A stretch of DNA of 23,294 nt from an uncultured Clostridium sp. (lineage in GTDB: Bacteria; Bacillota; Clostridia; Clostridiales; Clostridiaceae): NCBI RefSeq assembly GCF_937920395.1, contig NZ_CALEVF010000191.1:1-23294 (forward strand), written 5' to 3'. The notes beneath the pieces are model-generated. The model ran no database searches and was not told the origin of the DNA. It was given only the letters and a program-made list of their open reading frames with translations. The position numbers and the translations under genes were made by a program. Below, in pieces: positions 1 through 8,431 of this stretch (its first letter is position 1; every line of letters begins with the position of its first letter).

Positions 1-45
1 TCATAATATTTCTACCATTGTTATATAATTAACGATATTTATTTT

Positions 46-102
46 TTATAATATTAAAAGTGAGTACAATATTTGTTATTGCACTCACTTTTAATATTAT
101 AA
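46..102 (-). terminator. Large inverted repeat just after the GntR gene, possible terminator
   Basis: Perfect 16-bp arms at 50-65 and 83-98 extend outwards by A/T pairs to 46/102, and inwards by five more pairs after one mismatch. The hairpin starts about 5 bases after the TAG stop of the regulator. There is no clean U-tract on the minus side (the RNA continues A-rich), although the 3' arm itself contains four U's. It could be a terminator, an mRNA 3' end or a protein-binding repeat. Confidence 0.45.
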
Positions 103-106
103 TATT

Positions 107-868
107 CTATATCGTTTTTTCACTTTTATACTTATTTGAAAAATCCAAATGTTCTCGCATTGCTTTTCTGGCATCCGCGGAACTATGCCTTTCTATAGAT
201 AAATATATCTCATTATGTTGAGAGAAAAGTATTTCCTTATTTCCTGCATGAACTATTATTAGTTTTCTTGCATCCTTTATAAAATGATCTACAAGTGTTG
301 AAACTGTTTTAAGAATATCAAAAATTAAAACATTCCCTGAGCATTCTGCGATCTTATAATGAAAATTTTTATCTATTTCAGAATTAATATCCTCATCATC
401 ACAATTTAAGAATTTTTGCGTAAGTTCTTTAAGCTCTAATAATTGTTCATCCGTTATTCTCTTTGAAGCTAACCCTGCAGCCTCAACCTCCATAATCTTT
501 CTGAGCTCCCATATCTCTTCTTGATTGCTTCCCTCTAACATAAACATAATTGATAATGGTTCAAATAGGTTATCCTGAAAACTTGCCTTTATATAGCTTC
601 CTTCTCCTTGTCTGCACTCTATAAGTCCAACAACTTCTAATGCCCTAAGAGCCTCTCGAATTGAAGCCCTACTCACTTCTAATTGTTGCACTAAGTTTCT
701 CTCTGAAGGTAGTTTATCACCTTTTTTAAGAATACCTTGATCAATCATATTTTTTATTTGGTCAATTACTTGTTCGTAAACTTTCGTACTTTTTATTGGG
801 CTAAACATTTTGTTCACACCTGGATATTGCTCCAAATGCTTAGATGTACTTTTGTCAATTTTATCCAT
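107..868 (-). CDS. FadR-subfamily GntR transcriptional regulator
   Basis: A cytoplasmic DNA-binding repressor or activator. The N-terminal winged helix-turn-helix spans roughly residues 27-95, with the hallmark PSER-NLV (54-60) and SRASIREALRALE (66-78) segments. The C-terminal all-helical FCD domain covers about 105-245 and keeps the usual metal-site residues D166, H170, H218 and H240, so it probably senses a small organic acid through a bound metal. The 253-aa length is normal for the family. The start at 868 has a strong SD (run of G) 8 nt upstream. A second start at Met21, also preceded by an AGGTG-like SD, would give a length closer to typical FadR proteins, so the first 20 residues are uncertain. 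It is monocistronic in this window with its own promoter. The ligand and targets cannot be read from sequence, and nothing ties it to the distant dehydratase locus. Confidence 0.9.
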   Translation of the reverse strand: MDKIDKSTSKHLEQYPGVNKMFSPIKSTKVYEQVIDQIKNMIDQGILKKGDKLPSERNLVQQLEVSRASIREALRALEVVGLIECRQGEGSYIKASFQDNLFEPLSIMFMLEGSNQEEIWELRKIMEVEAAGLASKRITDEQLLELKELTQKFLNCDDEDINSEIDKNFHYKIAECSGNVLIFDILKTVSTLVDHFIKDARKLIIVHAGNKEILFSQHNEIYLSIERHSSADARKAMREHLDFSNKYKSEKTI

Positions 869-912
869 TATGTGATCCCCCCTTTAATATCCAAGATTCA
901 TGCACTGTATAT

Positions 913-921
913 ATTATAACA
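913..921 (-). promoter_or_regulatory. Extended -10 promoter of the GntR regulator
   Basis: The minus strand reads TGTTATAAT, a perfect -10 hexamer with the TGn extension. It would start transcription about 38 nt before the start codon. No good -35 hexamer is seen at 16-18 nt, which is usual for extended -10 promoters. TGCACT occurs in the same orientation on both sides (901-906 and 929-934). Confidence 0.55.
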
Positions 922-1097
922 TAATTATTGCACTTTAATACTTCAGCAAATCATCTTGAAAATCATAAGTATTTATATAAATATATTACAACCACATTTT
1001 TTTAAAATAAATTATACAAAAAAATAATAAATTATGATTTATAAAAATGAAAATGTTGATAATTATTTCACATTATCGTCGTTATCATTTATCCTAA

Positions 1098-1140
1098 ATA
1101 AAATATTAAAACCGATAGAATTTATAAAATCCTATCGGTT
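1098..1140 (-). terminator. Intrinsic terminator of the first chemoreceptor gene
   Basis: Arms 1110-1118 and 1132-1140 form a 9-bp stem with the core CCGATAG/CTATCGG. Four more pairs follow after one mismatch. On the minus strand the stem is followed by a U-rich run (UUUUAAUAUUUUAUUU). It lies 37 bases after the gene's stop codon. Confidence 0.8.
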
Positions 1141-1177
1141 AATCAGCTTTATTAATCTGTTCTTCATATTCTAATAT

Positions 1178-2890
1178 TTACAACTTAAATTTATGAACCA
1201 TGCTATTTAATTTTTCAGCAAGTATTGCCTGATCTTGAGTTGCTTTTGTTATTTCTTGAATAGCCATTACAGATTCATTAACACTTGCGAGTATCTCCTC
1301 CGAACTAGCCACTGATTCTTCAGCTGTTGCTGATACATTTTCAATTGCTTTTTTTATCTCTGACACTGTTTCATTTACTATATTCATTGAGGTTCCTATA
1401 TCTACGGATAGCTCATTAAATACCGTCGCATCTGCACCATAGTGTTTACCTGTATCTACAAATAGTACATAATCTGGTGCAACTTTATTGTCAATAAAAT
1501 CCAACACATCCCGTGCATTGCTCGAAAGATTATGGAATGCATTTTCAACTTTCGCAGTTACATCTTGTATTCTTTGAACTGCAGTTGATGAATCTTCAGC
1601 TAATTTTCTAACTTCATCTGCAACTACTGCAAATCCCTTGCCTTGCTCTCCTGCTCTCGCCGCTTCAATTGCTGCATTAAGTGCAAGAAGGTTTGTCTGA
1701 CTTGCTATATTTTCTATTTCATCTGCCATTAGCTTAACTTCACCAACAACCTTTCCTTCTTCAATTGCTTTTAATATTTTTTCTTGTTTCTCTTTACCCA
1801 GTTCTTTTGCATTCACAGCACTTATTTCAGCATTTTTCATGATTTTTTCAGCTTTCACTCCTATGTCACTAGCAATCTTAGTTCCGTTGTTTGCTCTTAA
1901 AGTTACACCTTCCACATTTTCTGCAATGCTTTCCGTGGTTGCATTTACCTCTTCTGCTGTTGCACTTAGTTGCTCTGCCCCTATGGATACTTGCTTTACA
2001 GATTCATTAACGAGATCCATTTTCGCAGATATTTCCTCCGTTGTAGCAGATAGTTCTTCGCTTGTAGCACTAATATCAGTAGCACTTTCTGATATTTCTC
2101 CAATTAATGTTTTTAAATTTAATACCGCTTTATTTAGAGCTTTTGCCAAAATACCAATTTCATCAGTATTATCAATGTCAATTGTTTTTGATAAATCATT
2201 TTTTGAAAGTGCTTCAGCTACAATTACAACCTTCTTTATCTTCTTTGATATCGAAATAGCAATTATTAACCCAAGTGTTATTGCTACAAATAAACCTAGC
2301 ATAGTTATTATTATAATTTTACTATATGCACTATTATATGACGATTGACTATTATCATAATCAACTTTAGCCATACTCATAGTTAATTTTGCCTCTTTTT
2401 CTAAAACGTTAAACATATCTGTTCTAATTTTAGTAAGACCTGGTGCAAGTGCGCTTGCTTTCCTAAAATCTCCTGCCTCAGCTTGTTTAATTAATTCATC
2501 TCTATTAGTACGGTAATCACCTAACAATTTTTTAAACTCTACAAATTGTTGCCTATCTAAATCAGTTGTAATTGTGGTTTTGTATTCTGCAATAAGTGTA
2601 TTATTAAGAACCACAAGTCGTTGAATGTTATCTTTATTTTTTTGTATATTACTTTTGTTTATTGGGTCAAGAATTAACAATAAATCTCCTCTTATTTCTA
2701 ATAGATTTGCTTTGAGATTAGAAATATCATTTACCCCTACCAAATTTATATTATAAATACTTTTAAGATTTTTATCCATACTAGACATACTAGTCATACC
2801 AATAAACCCAACAATACCAATAAACAACGCAACTAAAATAAATGATGATACCAGTTTTTGAATCATTTTTAAATTATTAAAGAATTTCAT
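1178..2890 (-). CDS. Methyl-accepting chemotaxis protein (copy 1)
   Basis: Transmembrane chemoreceptor that signals to CheA/CheW. From the ATG at 2890 (570 aa): TM1 about 12-32, a periplasmic-type four-helix-bundle sensor region about 33-188, TM2 about 190-215, HAMP about 213-265, then a long coiled-coil methylation/signalling domain. The highly conserved tip (about 390-432) contains [20 protein letters not shown] followed by [18 protein letters not shown]. It ends in HKFKL, with no CheR/CheB-binding pentapeptide. An upstream in-frame GTG two codons earlier is possible, but the AGGAG SD is 9 nt from this ATG. Its paralogue lies directly upstream. A sigma-D-type promoter and a terminator flank it, so it is its own transcription unit. 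The ligand is unknown; the sensor domain is of the 4HB_MCP type. Confidence 0.95.
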   Translation of the reverse strand: MKFFNNLKMIQKLVSSFILVALFIGIVGFIGMTSMSSMDKNLKSIYNINLVGVNDISNLKANLLEIRGDLLLILDPINKSNIQKNKDNIQRLVVLNNTLIAEYKTTITTDLDRQQFVEFKKLLGDYRTNRDELIKQAEAGDFRKASALAPGLTKIRTDMFNVLEKEAKLTMSMAKVDYDNSQSSYNSAYSKIIIITMLGLFVAITLGLIIAISISKKIKKVVIVAEALSKNDLSKTIDIDNTDEIGILAKALNKAVLNLKTLIGEISESATDISATSEELSATTEEISAKMDLVNESVKQVSIGAEQLSATAEEVNATTESIAENVEGVTLRANNGTKIASDIGVKAEKIMKNAEISAVNAKELGKEKQEKILKAIEEGKVVGEVKLMADEIENIASQTNLLALNAAIEAARAGEQGKGFAVVADEVRKLAEDSSTAVQRIQDVTAKVENAFHNLSSNARDVLDFIDNKVAPDYVLFVDTGKHYGADATVFNELSVDIGTSMNIVNETVSEIKKAIENVSATAEESVASSEEILASVNESVMAIQEITKATQDQAILAEKLNSMVHKFKL

Positions 2891-2913
2891 TAACACTCGC
2901 TCCTAATTAATCT

Positions 2914-2933
2914 AGCGTAGCACATTCTACGCT
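2914..2933 (-). promoter_or_regulatory. Hairpin in the 5' leader of chemoreceptor copy 1
   Basis: A perfect 7-bp stem (AGCGTAG/CTACGCT) with a 6-nt loop sits just upstream of the SD in the mRNA leader. Its GC content is out of line with the surrounding AT-rich leader. On the plus strand it is followed after a short gap by a T-rich run, but no plus-strand gene precedes it. It may stabilise the mRNA 5' region or bind a factor. The paralogue's leader does not have it. Confidence 0.4.
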
Positions 2934-3042
2934 GATTGTTTTTTTATAATTTTTTAGATAACTATCTATAATATTTCATATTTTTTTATAATTTTATATT
3001 TAATTATCAAATATCATTAAAGCTTTTTCTAAGTCACTAATA

Positions 3043-3069
3043 TAATCGTTCCATTTGCATTTAACTTTA
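3043..3069 (-). promoter_or_regulatory. Sigma-D (FliA/sigma-28)-type promoter of chemoreceptor copy 1
   Basis: The minus strand reads TAAAGTTA (-35), 11 bases, then AACGATTA (-10). The family consensus is TAAAGTTT-N11-GCCGATAA. The -35 half is nearly perfect and the -10 keeps CGAT and the last A. Sigma-D drives motility and chemotaxis genes in Firmicutes. The leader to the ATG would be about 145 nt. The same element at the same distance precedes the paralogue. Confidence 0.6.
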
Positions 3070-3086
3070 ACAAAATTTAATAATAC

Positions 3087-3131
3087 AAAAAAATGTCCTA
3101 TAGATTAGACCGTATTTGTCTAATCTATAGG
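3087..3131 (-). terminator. Strong intrinsic terminator of chemoreceptor copy 2
   Basis: A perfect 14-bp stem (3097-3110 with 3118-3131) with a 7-nt loop. On the minus strand it is followed within 3 nt by seven U's (3087-3093). It ends the upstream chemoreceptor transcript before the sigma-D promoter of the next copy. Confidence 0.92.
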
Positions 3132-3179
3132 CTTAAATTTACTTACTTATCTTCTTTAACTCATTACTCTAATATTAAT

Positions 3180-4892
3180 TTAGATCTTGAATTTTTTAAC
3201 CATCACAGTTAGTTTTTCAGCAAGTATTGCCTGCTCTTGAGAAGCTTTTGTTATTTCTTGAATTGCCATAACAGATTCGTTAACACTTGCAAGTATTTCC
3301 TCTGTACTAGCAACAGATTCCTCAGCAGTAGATGACACATTTTCAACTGCCTTTTTAATTTCTGACACAGTTTCATTTACTATAGTCATAGAAGCTCCTA
3401 TATCGGCTGATAACTCATTAAATGTTACAGCATCTGTACCATATTGTTTCCCTGTGTCTACAAATAATATATAATCAGGTGTTACTTTATCATCAATAAA
3501 ATTCAACACATCGTGCGCATTAATTGAAAGATTTTGGAATGCTTTCTCGACTTTTGCAGTTACCTCTTGTATTCTTTGAACTGCAGCTGATGAATCTTCA
3601 GCAAGCTTCCTAACTTCATCTGCAACTACTGCAAACCCCTTACCTTGTTCTCCTGCTCTCGCAGCTTCAATCGCTGCATTAAGTGCAAGAAGGTTTGTCT
3701 GACTTGCTATGTTTTCTATTTCATCTGCCATTAGCTTAACTTCACTAACAACCTTTCCTTCTTCAATTGCTTTTAATATTTTTTCTTGTTTCTCTTTACC
3801 TAGTTCTTTTGCATTCATAGCACTTATTTCAGCATTTTTCATGATTTTTTCAGCTTTTACCCCTATATCGCTAGCCATCTTAGTTCCCTTGTTTGCTCTT
3901 AAAGTTACACCTTCCACATTTTCTGCAATACTCTCCGTGGTCGCATTTACTTCCTCTGCTGTAGCACTTAACTGCTCCGCTCCAATTGATACTTGCCTTA
4001 CAGATTCATTAACAAGATCCATTTTCGCAGATATTTCCTCTGTTGTAGCAAATAGTTCTTCACTTGCAGTGCTAATATCTGTAGCCCTTTCTGATATTTC
4101 TCCAATTAATGTTTTTAAATTTAGTATCGCTTTGTTTAAAGCTTTTGCCAAAATACCAATTTCATCAGTATTATCAATATCAATTGTTTTTGATAAATCA
4201 TTGTCTGAAATTGCTTCAGCTACAATTACAACCTTCTTTATTCTCTTTGAAATTGAGATAGAAATAAACAACCCAAGTAAAATGGCAAACAATAAACCTA
4301 TAATAGTTATTACAATTATTTTAATGTATGCACTGTTATATGATACTTGACTATTATTATAATCAACTTTTGCTAGACTTTTAGTTAAATCTAACTGATT
4401 CTGTATAGTTGTAACCATTTCCTCCCTACTTATATCAATCCCCGCAACAAGTTCATTTGCTTTTTTAAAATCGCCTGCATTAGCTTGCTTAATTAATTCA
4501 TTATAACCCAAAGTATAATTCTGAAGTTGACTTTCAAATTTCATAAATTGTTGCTTTTCCAATTTTGTTTTAATAATAGTCTTATAGCTTGTTATAAGAC
4601 TATTATTAATGGCCTCAAGCCCAGCAATATTGCCTGTATTTATTAGTAAATCTTTTTTATTTAAAGGATCAATGACTAGCAATAAGTTTCCTCTAATTTC
4701 TAATATATTAGCCTTTATGTTGACAACATCCTCAACACCCTTTAAATCATCATTGTAAATATGAATAAGATTTCCATCTATCTTATTCATATTAGATATT
4801 CCTATAAAACCAACCACCCCTATAAACAATGCAACCAAAACAAAAGCTGACACCAATTTTTGAATCATTTTTAAATTATTAAAGAATTTCAT
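3180..4892 (-). CDS. Methyl-accepting chemotaxis protein (copy 2)
   Basis: Paralogue of the downstream chemoreceptor, with the same 570-aa length and layout: TM1 about 12-32, a 4HB-type extracytoplasmic sensor about 33-188, TM2 about 190-215, HAMP, and a signalling coiled coil with the [20 protein letters not shown] tip. It ends in VKKFKI with no CheR/CheB pentapeptide. The first 30 residues and the cytoplasmic half are almost the same in both copies, while the sensor region differs heavily, so the two probably detect different ligands and share one signalling output. I start it at the ATG at 4892 because the GAGGAG SD is 9 nt away; the in-frame TTG two codons earlier is too close to that SD. 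It has its own sigma-D-type promoter and terminator. Confidence 0.95.
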   Translation of the reverse strand: MKFFNNLKMIQKLVSAFVLVALFIGVVGFIGISNMNKIDGNLIHIYNDDLKGVEDVVNIKANILEIRGNLLLVIDPLNKKDLLINTGNIAGLEAINNSLITSYKTIIKTKLEKQQFMKFESQLQNYTLGYNELIKQANAGDFKKANELVAGIDISREEMVTTIQNQLDLTKSLAKVDYNNSQVSYNSAYIKIIVITIIGLLFAILLGLFISISISKRIKKVVIVAEAISDNDLSKTIDIDNTDEIGILAKALNKAILNLKTLIGEISERATDISTASEELFATTEEISAKMDLVNESVRQVSIGAEQLSATAEEVNATTESIAENVEGVTLRANKGTKMASDIGVKAEKIMKNAEISAMNAKELGKEKQEKILKAIEEGKVVSEVKLMADEIENIASQTNLLALNAAIEAARAGEQGKGFAVVADEVRKLAEDSSAAVQRIQEVTAKVEKAFQNLSINAHDVLNFIDDKVTPDYILFVDTGKQYGTDAVTFNELSADIGASMTIVNETVSEIKKAVENVSSTAEESVASTEEILASVNESVMAIQEITKASQEQAILAEKLTVMVKKFKI

Positions 4893-5036
4893 TAACAATC
4901 ACTCCTCAAATACTAAAATGTTTAAATTTTTTTTATAAAACCCTCCCTAATAAAAATATATTTTTTACTTTTTTTGTGATTTATTCTTTTATTATTGTCT
5001 TTATGAAATATGTAAAATATTTTATTAATTTAGTAA

Positions 5037-5063
5037 TTATCGTTAATTATTTAGATAACTTTA
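5037..5063 (-). promoter_or_regulatory. Sigma-D (FliA/sigma-28)-type promoter of chemoreceptor copy 2
   Basis: The minus strand reads TAAAGTTA, 11 bases, AACGATAA. This matches 7 of 8 in the -35 half and 6 of 8 in the -10 half of the FliA consensus (TAAAGTTT-N11-GCCGATAA). It lies downstream of the ahb terminator and about 145 nt before the ATG, the same geometry as at the paralogue. Confidence 0.7.
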
Positions 5064-5156
5064 ACAAAAATAATTATATGATTTTATTATTTTATAAATC
5101 TTCGACTATATCGTTTACATTAAGTATAATAGCATTATATTTTAATTACTCAACAC

Positions 5157-5177
5157 AAAAAGACGGCAAAGCCGCCT
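5157..5177 (-). terminator. Intrinsic terminator of the ahb operon
   Basis: On the minus strand AGGCGGC, loop TTT, GCCGTCT (one G-T wobble) is followed directly by a run of U's (complement of 5157-5160). It is compact, GC-rich and stands out from the AT-rich surroundings, about 75 bases after the ahbB stop. Confidence 0.9.
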
Positions 5178-5253
5178 AATTATTCATATTTACCATTTAG
5201 CTATTAATTTTATTAACATAAAGCATAACAATAATTATCTTATAACATATTCA

Positions 5254-5727
5254 CTATCCTTCTATAAAATATTTCATGCTTTCCTTTTTAAGTTCTTTAG
5301 TACTATATAATAGATTATAATCCTCAATATTTATTAATGTCGCGATTTCTTTAACTGTTCGCTCACATTCTTGATTACTTTGTCCATGAATCATAGTGAA
5401 CACATTATATGGCCACTCTGGGAATGTAGGCCTCTGGTAACAATGACTAACCTGAGGAAAAGATACCATGATTTTGCACGCGGCGTTAATTAAATGTTTC
5501 GGAACTATCCACACAACCATTGCATTTGAAATAAATCCAATATTTCTATGATTTACAATAGCTCCAATTCTTCTAATAATACCGCTAGTACAAAATTCTT
5601 TAATTTTATTAATTAATTCATTTTCTGTAATACCAAGCTCCAAAGCCATTTCTTTATATGGCTCTGACACTAAGGGTAAATCTTCTTGAACTCTTCGTAT
5701 AATATTTTTATCTAAGCAGCTCAGCAT
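5254..5727 (-). CDS. ahbB: Siroheme decarboxylase subunit B (AhbB/NirH-like, Lrp/AsnC fold)
   Basis: With AhbA it decarboxylates siroheme to 12,18-didecarboxysiroheme, the first committed step of the alternative heme pathway. An Lrp/AsnC-type helix-turn-helix fold (about 1-60) is followed by the ligand-binding half carrying VSHCYQRPTFPEWPYNVFTM, a signature of the AhbB/NirH group. These proteins look like regulators but are enzymes. The frame is open further upstream (to 5790), which would overlap ahbA by about 60 bases. The start at 5727 is better: AAGGAG lies 7 nt before this ATG, the gap to ahbA becomes 4 nt and the 157-aa length fits the family. Last gene of the operon. Confidence 0.88.
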   Translation of the reverse strand: MLSCLDKNIIRRVQEDLPLVSEPYKEMALELGITENELINKIKEFCTSGIIRRIGAIVNHRNIGFISNAMVVWIVPKHLINAACKIMVSFPQVSHCYQRPTFPEWPYNVFTMIHGQSNQECERTVKEIATLINIEDYNLLYSTKELKKESMKYFIEG

Positions 5728-5731
5728 ATAA

Positions 5732-6184
5732 TCACTCCTTAACATTAAAAACAACATTGATTTTAAATAGTCTTTCCACAGGTAATTCAATTATATCTTC
5801 AATATGTGTTTTAAGTTTGATATCATTTAAAAATTCTTTAATACCATCTATAGAAGGTGCTATTACCGTAAACCACATATTGTATGAATGATTTCTAATA
5901 TAATTATGAGTAACTCCATTATTACTATTTATAAGTTTTGCTACTTCCTCAATTCTATCTATTGGCACTTTTATAGCACACAAGGTGCTATAATAGCCTA
6001 GTTTTCTTAAGTCAAATATTCCACCTATTCGTTTAATATACCCATTACTTTTAAGTTCTTTAATAATATCAATAACTTGCATCTCAGATATATTTAGCTC
6101 CTTTGCAATCTTAATAAAAGGTCTTGATTCTATTGGAAAACCAGATTGAATTAAGTTAAGTATATCTTTACTTATCTTATCCAT
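5732..6184 (-). CDS. ahbA: Siroheme decarboxylase subunit A (AhbA/NirD-like, Lrp/AsnC fold)
   Basis: Partner of AhbB in siroheme decarboxylation. The 150-aa protein has an N-terminal AsnC-type helix-turn-helix (about 3-50), then a RAM-like domain with the family motif VTHNYIRNHSYNMWFTV, whose histidines are of the kind used in catalysis in AhbA proteins. It overlaps the ahbD stop by one base (TAATG), and its SD is weak, which suggests translational coupling to ahbD. Annotation as an Lrp family regulator would be the common error; the pairing with AhbB and two radical SAM genes argues for the enzyme. Confidence 0.88.
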   Translation of the reverse strand: MDKISKDILNLIQSGFPIESRPFIKIAKELNISEMQVIDIIKELKSNGYIKRIGGIFDLRKLGYYSTLCAIKVPIDRIEEVAKLINSNNGVTHNYIRNHSYNMWFTVIAPSIDGIKEFLNDIKLKTHIEDIIELPVERLFKINVVFNVKE

Positions 6185-7188
6185 TACTTTGCGTTTCCCA
6201 TTACTTTGCTAGAATATAAGCAAGTATTTTCACCTGCCATATAGTCTCCATCATTATAATATGCTATGCGGGCACGACACCCACCACAATCTTTTTTATA
6301 GTCGCAGATACCACACTTACCTTTATAATTCATAGTCCTTAATTCTTTAAATATAGGGCTATCTCTCCAAATTTCACTAAAAGATGTTTCGCGTACATTT
6401 CCAATTGGAAGATTTAAATATGCACAAGGCTGAACATCTCCACTAGGACTAATAATACAATAACTAGTTCCTGCTAAACACCCACGGCTAAACCTAGGAT
6501 TCATTCCCATTTCCTTTGCAATTCTCATAAACTCAGGTGCGCATGTTGGTTTTAGCTCTATATTAACATCATTTTGTTTTAACATTATGTCCTTTAATAA
6601 TCTCTCATATTCCTCTGGTTTTAACAATTCTTCTTCAATATCTTCTCCTCTACCTGTTGGTACTAAAAAAAAAGTGTGATGTGCTACAGCGCCCATTCCA
6701 ATTGCAAAATCGGTTATATCAAGTATTTCGTCTTTATTCCAATTCATTACCGTTGTATGTATTTGAAAATGAAGTCCAATATCTCTACAATTTTTCATGC
6801 CAATTACAGCTTCTCTCCATCCGCCTTTGTAACTACGAAATTCATCATGCTTTTTAGGATTAAGACTGTCTAAACTAATTCCCACCCCCATAACCCCTGC
6901 ATTTTTTAGTTCTCTCGCAACTCTTTTAGTTATAAGCGTTCCATTACTACCAATAACCGGCCTTAACCCAACCTTCACTGCATGCTTTATTAAATCAAAA
7001 ATATCAGGTCTTACTAAAGGCTCTCCACCTGAAAATACCATTATTTTAAATCCTGCCTTTGCTACTTCATCTAATAGTGATTTACCCTCAACTGTATTTA
7101 ATTCATGCTGTGCTTCAATACCTGCATCTCTATAACAATGTTTACAGTACATATTACATTTATTGGTTGTATTCCATGACATAATCAT
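6184..7188 (-). CDS. ahbD: Radical SAM heme synthase AhbD (NirJ2-like)
   Basis: Expected to convert Fe-coproporphyrin III to heme by oxidative decarboxylation of two propionates, without oxygen. The radical SAM cluster motif is CNMYCKHC (Cys11, 15, 18), followed by FSGGEP (52-57) for SAM binding. The C-terminal SPASM-type region carries Cys237, 244, 255, 292, 295, 301, 304 and 323 for auxiliary Fe-S clusters. The 334-aa length and the neighbours (ahbC before, ahbA/ahbB after) fit AhbD; the same clade is named NirJ2 in heliobacteria and clostridia. The start has a GAGGGGG SD 8 nt upstream; an ATG two codons later is also possible. Assigning C versus D between the two radical SAM genes rests on length and Cys pattern. 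Confidence 0.85.
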   Translation of the reverse strand: MIMSWNTTNKCNMYCKHCYRDAGIEAQHELNTVEGKSLLDEVAKAGFKIMVFSGGEPLVRPDIFDLIKHAVKVGLRPVIGSNGTLITKRVARELKNAGVMGVGISLDSLNPKKHDEFRSYKGGWREAVIGMKNCRDIGLHFQIHTTVMNWNKDEILDITDFAIGMGAVAHHTFFLVPTGRGEDIEEELLKPEEYERLLKDIMLKQNDVNIELKPTCAPEFMRIAKEMGMNPRFSRGCLAGTSYCIISPSGDVQPCAYLNLPIGNVRETSFSEIWRDSPIFKELRTMNYKGKCGICDYKKDCGGCRARIAYYNDGDYMAGENTCLYSSKVMGNAK

Positions 7189-7222
7189 ATTTTAATCCCC
7201 CTCATCATCTTTTATAAAACTG

Positions 7223-8407
7223 CTAAACCAACCCCATTTCCTCTTTCACACATATTTCTTTATTACTCAAATAACAAGCAGGGTCTGATGCCCAAAAATC
7301 TCCAGTTACTGATTCAGCCCTTGTCCTAAAATTCCCATTACATACACTTAACCATTTGCATTTACTACATCTACCCTTAAGTAAATTTTTTCTATCTTTT
7401 AATCCTTTCATAATTGGACTTGTTGTATCCTCCCAAATTTCTTTAAATGATCTTTCTTTAACATTTCCAAACGTATATTGTGGCGTAAACTGGTCTGCAT
7501 GTATATTTCCTAGGTAATCAACATTTGCAATTGCAATACCAGACCTATTTCCACCATTCATCTCCATTAATTTATATATATTATCTGCTAAATGAGGGTA
7601 TTTCTTTAGTGCTTGCAAATAAAGATAAACCGTATCTGCGTGATTATCTACAGTAAGTATTTCTACTTTATTTCCAAGTTCTACAGTCTTTTTCATAATC
7701 AAATCCATTACAGCTCTTGACTCTTCGTGAGATATGTCATCATTAATCATTTCACTTGCTCTTCCTGAATACACCAAATGATAAAAGCAAACACGATTGA
7801 TTTTTTCTTCTTTAATTAGATTAAATATATCCTCTATTTGATCATAGTTGTGACTATTAATAGTAAACCTTACACCCACTCTTTGATTCACTTCTTTACA
7901 ATTTTCTATCCCTTTTAAAGCTTTATCAAAACATCCTTTAGTGCGCCTAAAATCATCATGTCTAACACCAATACCATCTAAACTAATTCCTACATATCCA
8001 ACTTCACTTTGTTTAATTGTTTTTGCAACCTCTTTGTCAATAAGCGTACCATTAGTAGAAATAGTACTTCTTATATTATGCTCTCCTGCATGCTTTATTA
8101 ACTCAAACAGGTCACCTCGAAGTAAAGGTTCTCCCCCTGAAAATAGTATTACTGGAACTTTAGCATTATGAAAATCATCAATAAGAGATATGGCCTCTTT
8201 AGTGCTTAATTCACCTTTATATTTTTTACTATCTGAATTCGCATAACAATGCATACACTTTAAATTACAAGTTTTTGTACAATTCCACACAACAACTGGT
8301 CCACGACCATTACTAACTCCATTTTTTTGTGTGCTAGCTCCGCTTACATACCTTAATTTATCTCCAAAATTCTCAGAACCACATAATAATTTAGATACTC
8401 CAATCAT
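7223..8407 (-). CDS. ahbC: Radical SAM protein AhbC (NirJ1-like), didecarboxysiroheme to Fe-coproporphyrin III
   Basis: First gene of the alternative heme operon. AhbC removes two acetate side chains from 12,18-didecarboxysiroheme. The radical SAM motif CNLKCMHC gives Cys47, 51, 54, followed by FSGGEP. The C-terminal cluster CSKCKWLSVC (Cys347, 350, 356) plus Cys378 in DPACYL and the RAESVTGDFW stretch are typical of the NirJ/AhbC clade. Compared with AhbD it lacks the middle SPASM cysteines, having GNIHADQF where AhbD has GDVQPCAYL. The 394-aa length fits. GAGGGG lies 7 nt before the ATG. A true heme d1 NirJ is the alternative, but no cd1 nitrite reductase gene is present in the window. Confidence 0.87.
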   Translation of the reverse strand: MIGVSKLLCGSENFGDKLRYVSGASTQKNGVSNGRGPVVVWNCTKTCNLKCMHCYANSDSKKYKGELSTKEAISLIDDFHNAKVPVILFSGGEPLLRGDLFELIKHAGEHNIRSTISTNGTLIDKEVAKTIKQSEVGYVGISLDGIGVRHDDFRRTKGCFDKALKGIENCKEVNQRVGVRFTINSHNYDQIEDIFNLIKEEKINRVCFYHLVYSGRASEMINDDISHEESRAVMDLIMKKTVELGNKVEILTVDNHADTVYLYLQALKKYPHLADNIYKLMEMNGGNRSGIAIANVDYLGNIHADQFTPQYTFGNVKERSFKEIWEDTTSPIMKGLKDRKNLLKGRCSKCKWLSVCNGNFRTRAESVTGDFWASDPACYLSNKEICVKEEMGLV

Positions 8408-8431
8408 ATTTTATCCCCTCTTCTAAACAAT

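Larger units (their letters stand above)
869..1177. other. Intergenic region between the GntR gene and the first chemoreceptor
   Basis: About 310 bases without a gene. On the minus strand it holds the terminator of the chemoreceptor gene (1098-1140) and the promoter and SD of the regulator. The AT-rich middle (about 940-1090) contains only a short imperfect inverted repeat (GATAAT at 1058-1063 with ATTATC at 1072-1077) that I cannot assign. Confidence 0.6.
4893..5253. other. Intergenic region between chemoreceptor copy 2 and ahbB
   Basis: About 360 bases. It contains the ahb operon terminator (5157-5177), the sigma-D promoter of the chemoreceptor (5037-5063) and an AT-rich leader of about 140 nt. 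The leader has a purine run (GGGAGGG on the minus strand, near 4945) that looks like an SD but has no suitable start codon after it. I see no gene. Confidence 0.7.

Noticed and set aside
737..919. 60-residue plus-strand frame over the start of the GntR gene
   Set aside because: It is antisense to the DNA-binding domain and the regulator's promoter, with no SD and no recognisable domain.
1839..2348. Long plus-strand open frame opposite the first chemoreceptor (and its counterpart at 3709-4350)
   Set aside because: Both lie antisense to the same conserved coding region, are rich in Ser/Ile/Phe as expected from the complement of receptor coiled-coil codons, and have no SD or family resemblance.
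2891..3042. Cyclic-di-GMP (GEMM) riboswitch in the chemoreceptor leaders, common for clostridial receptors
   Set aside because: None of the conserved GC-rich core is present in either leader; only a simple hairpin in one of them.
4976..5179. 67-residue plus-strand frame (hydrophobic, Asn/Tyr-rich)
   Set aside because: It sits across the sigma-D promoter and the ahb terminator of the minus strand, has no convincing SD, and its composition is that of translated AT-rich spacer.
5728..5790. Longer ahbB frame overlapping ahbA
   Set aside because: The added 21 residues precede a perfect AAGGAG SD and do not resemble the AhbB N-terminus; the ATG at 5727 is better.
5254..6184. ahbA and ahbB as a pair of Lrp/AsnC transcription regulators
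   Set aside because: The HYxR/CYQRP-type motifs and linkage to two NirJ-like radical SAM genes mark them as siroheme decarboxylase subunits.
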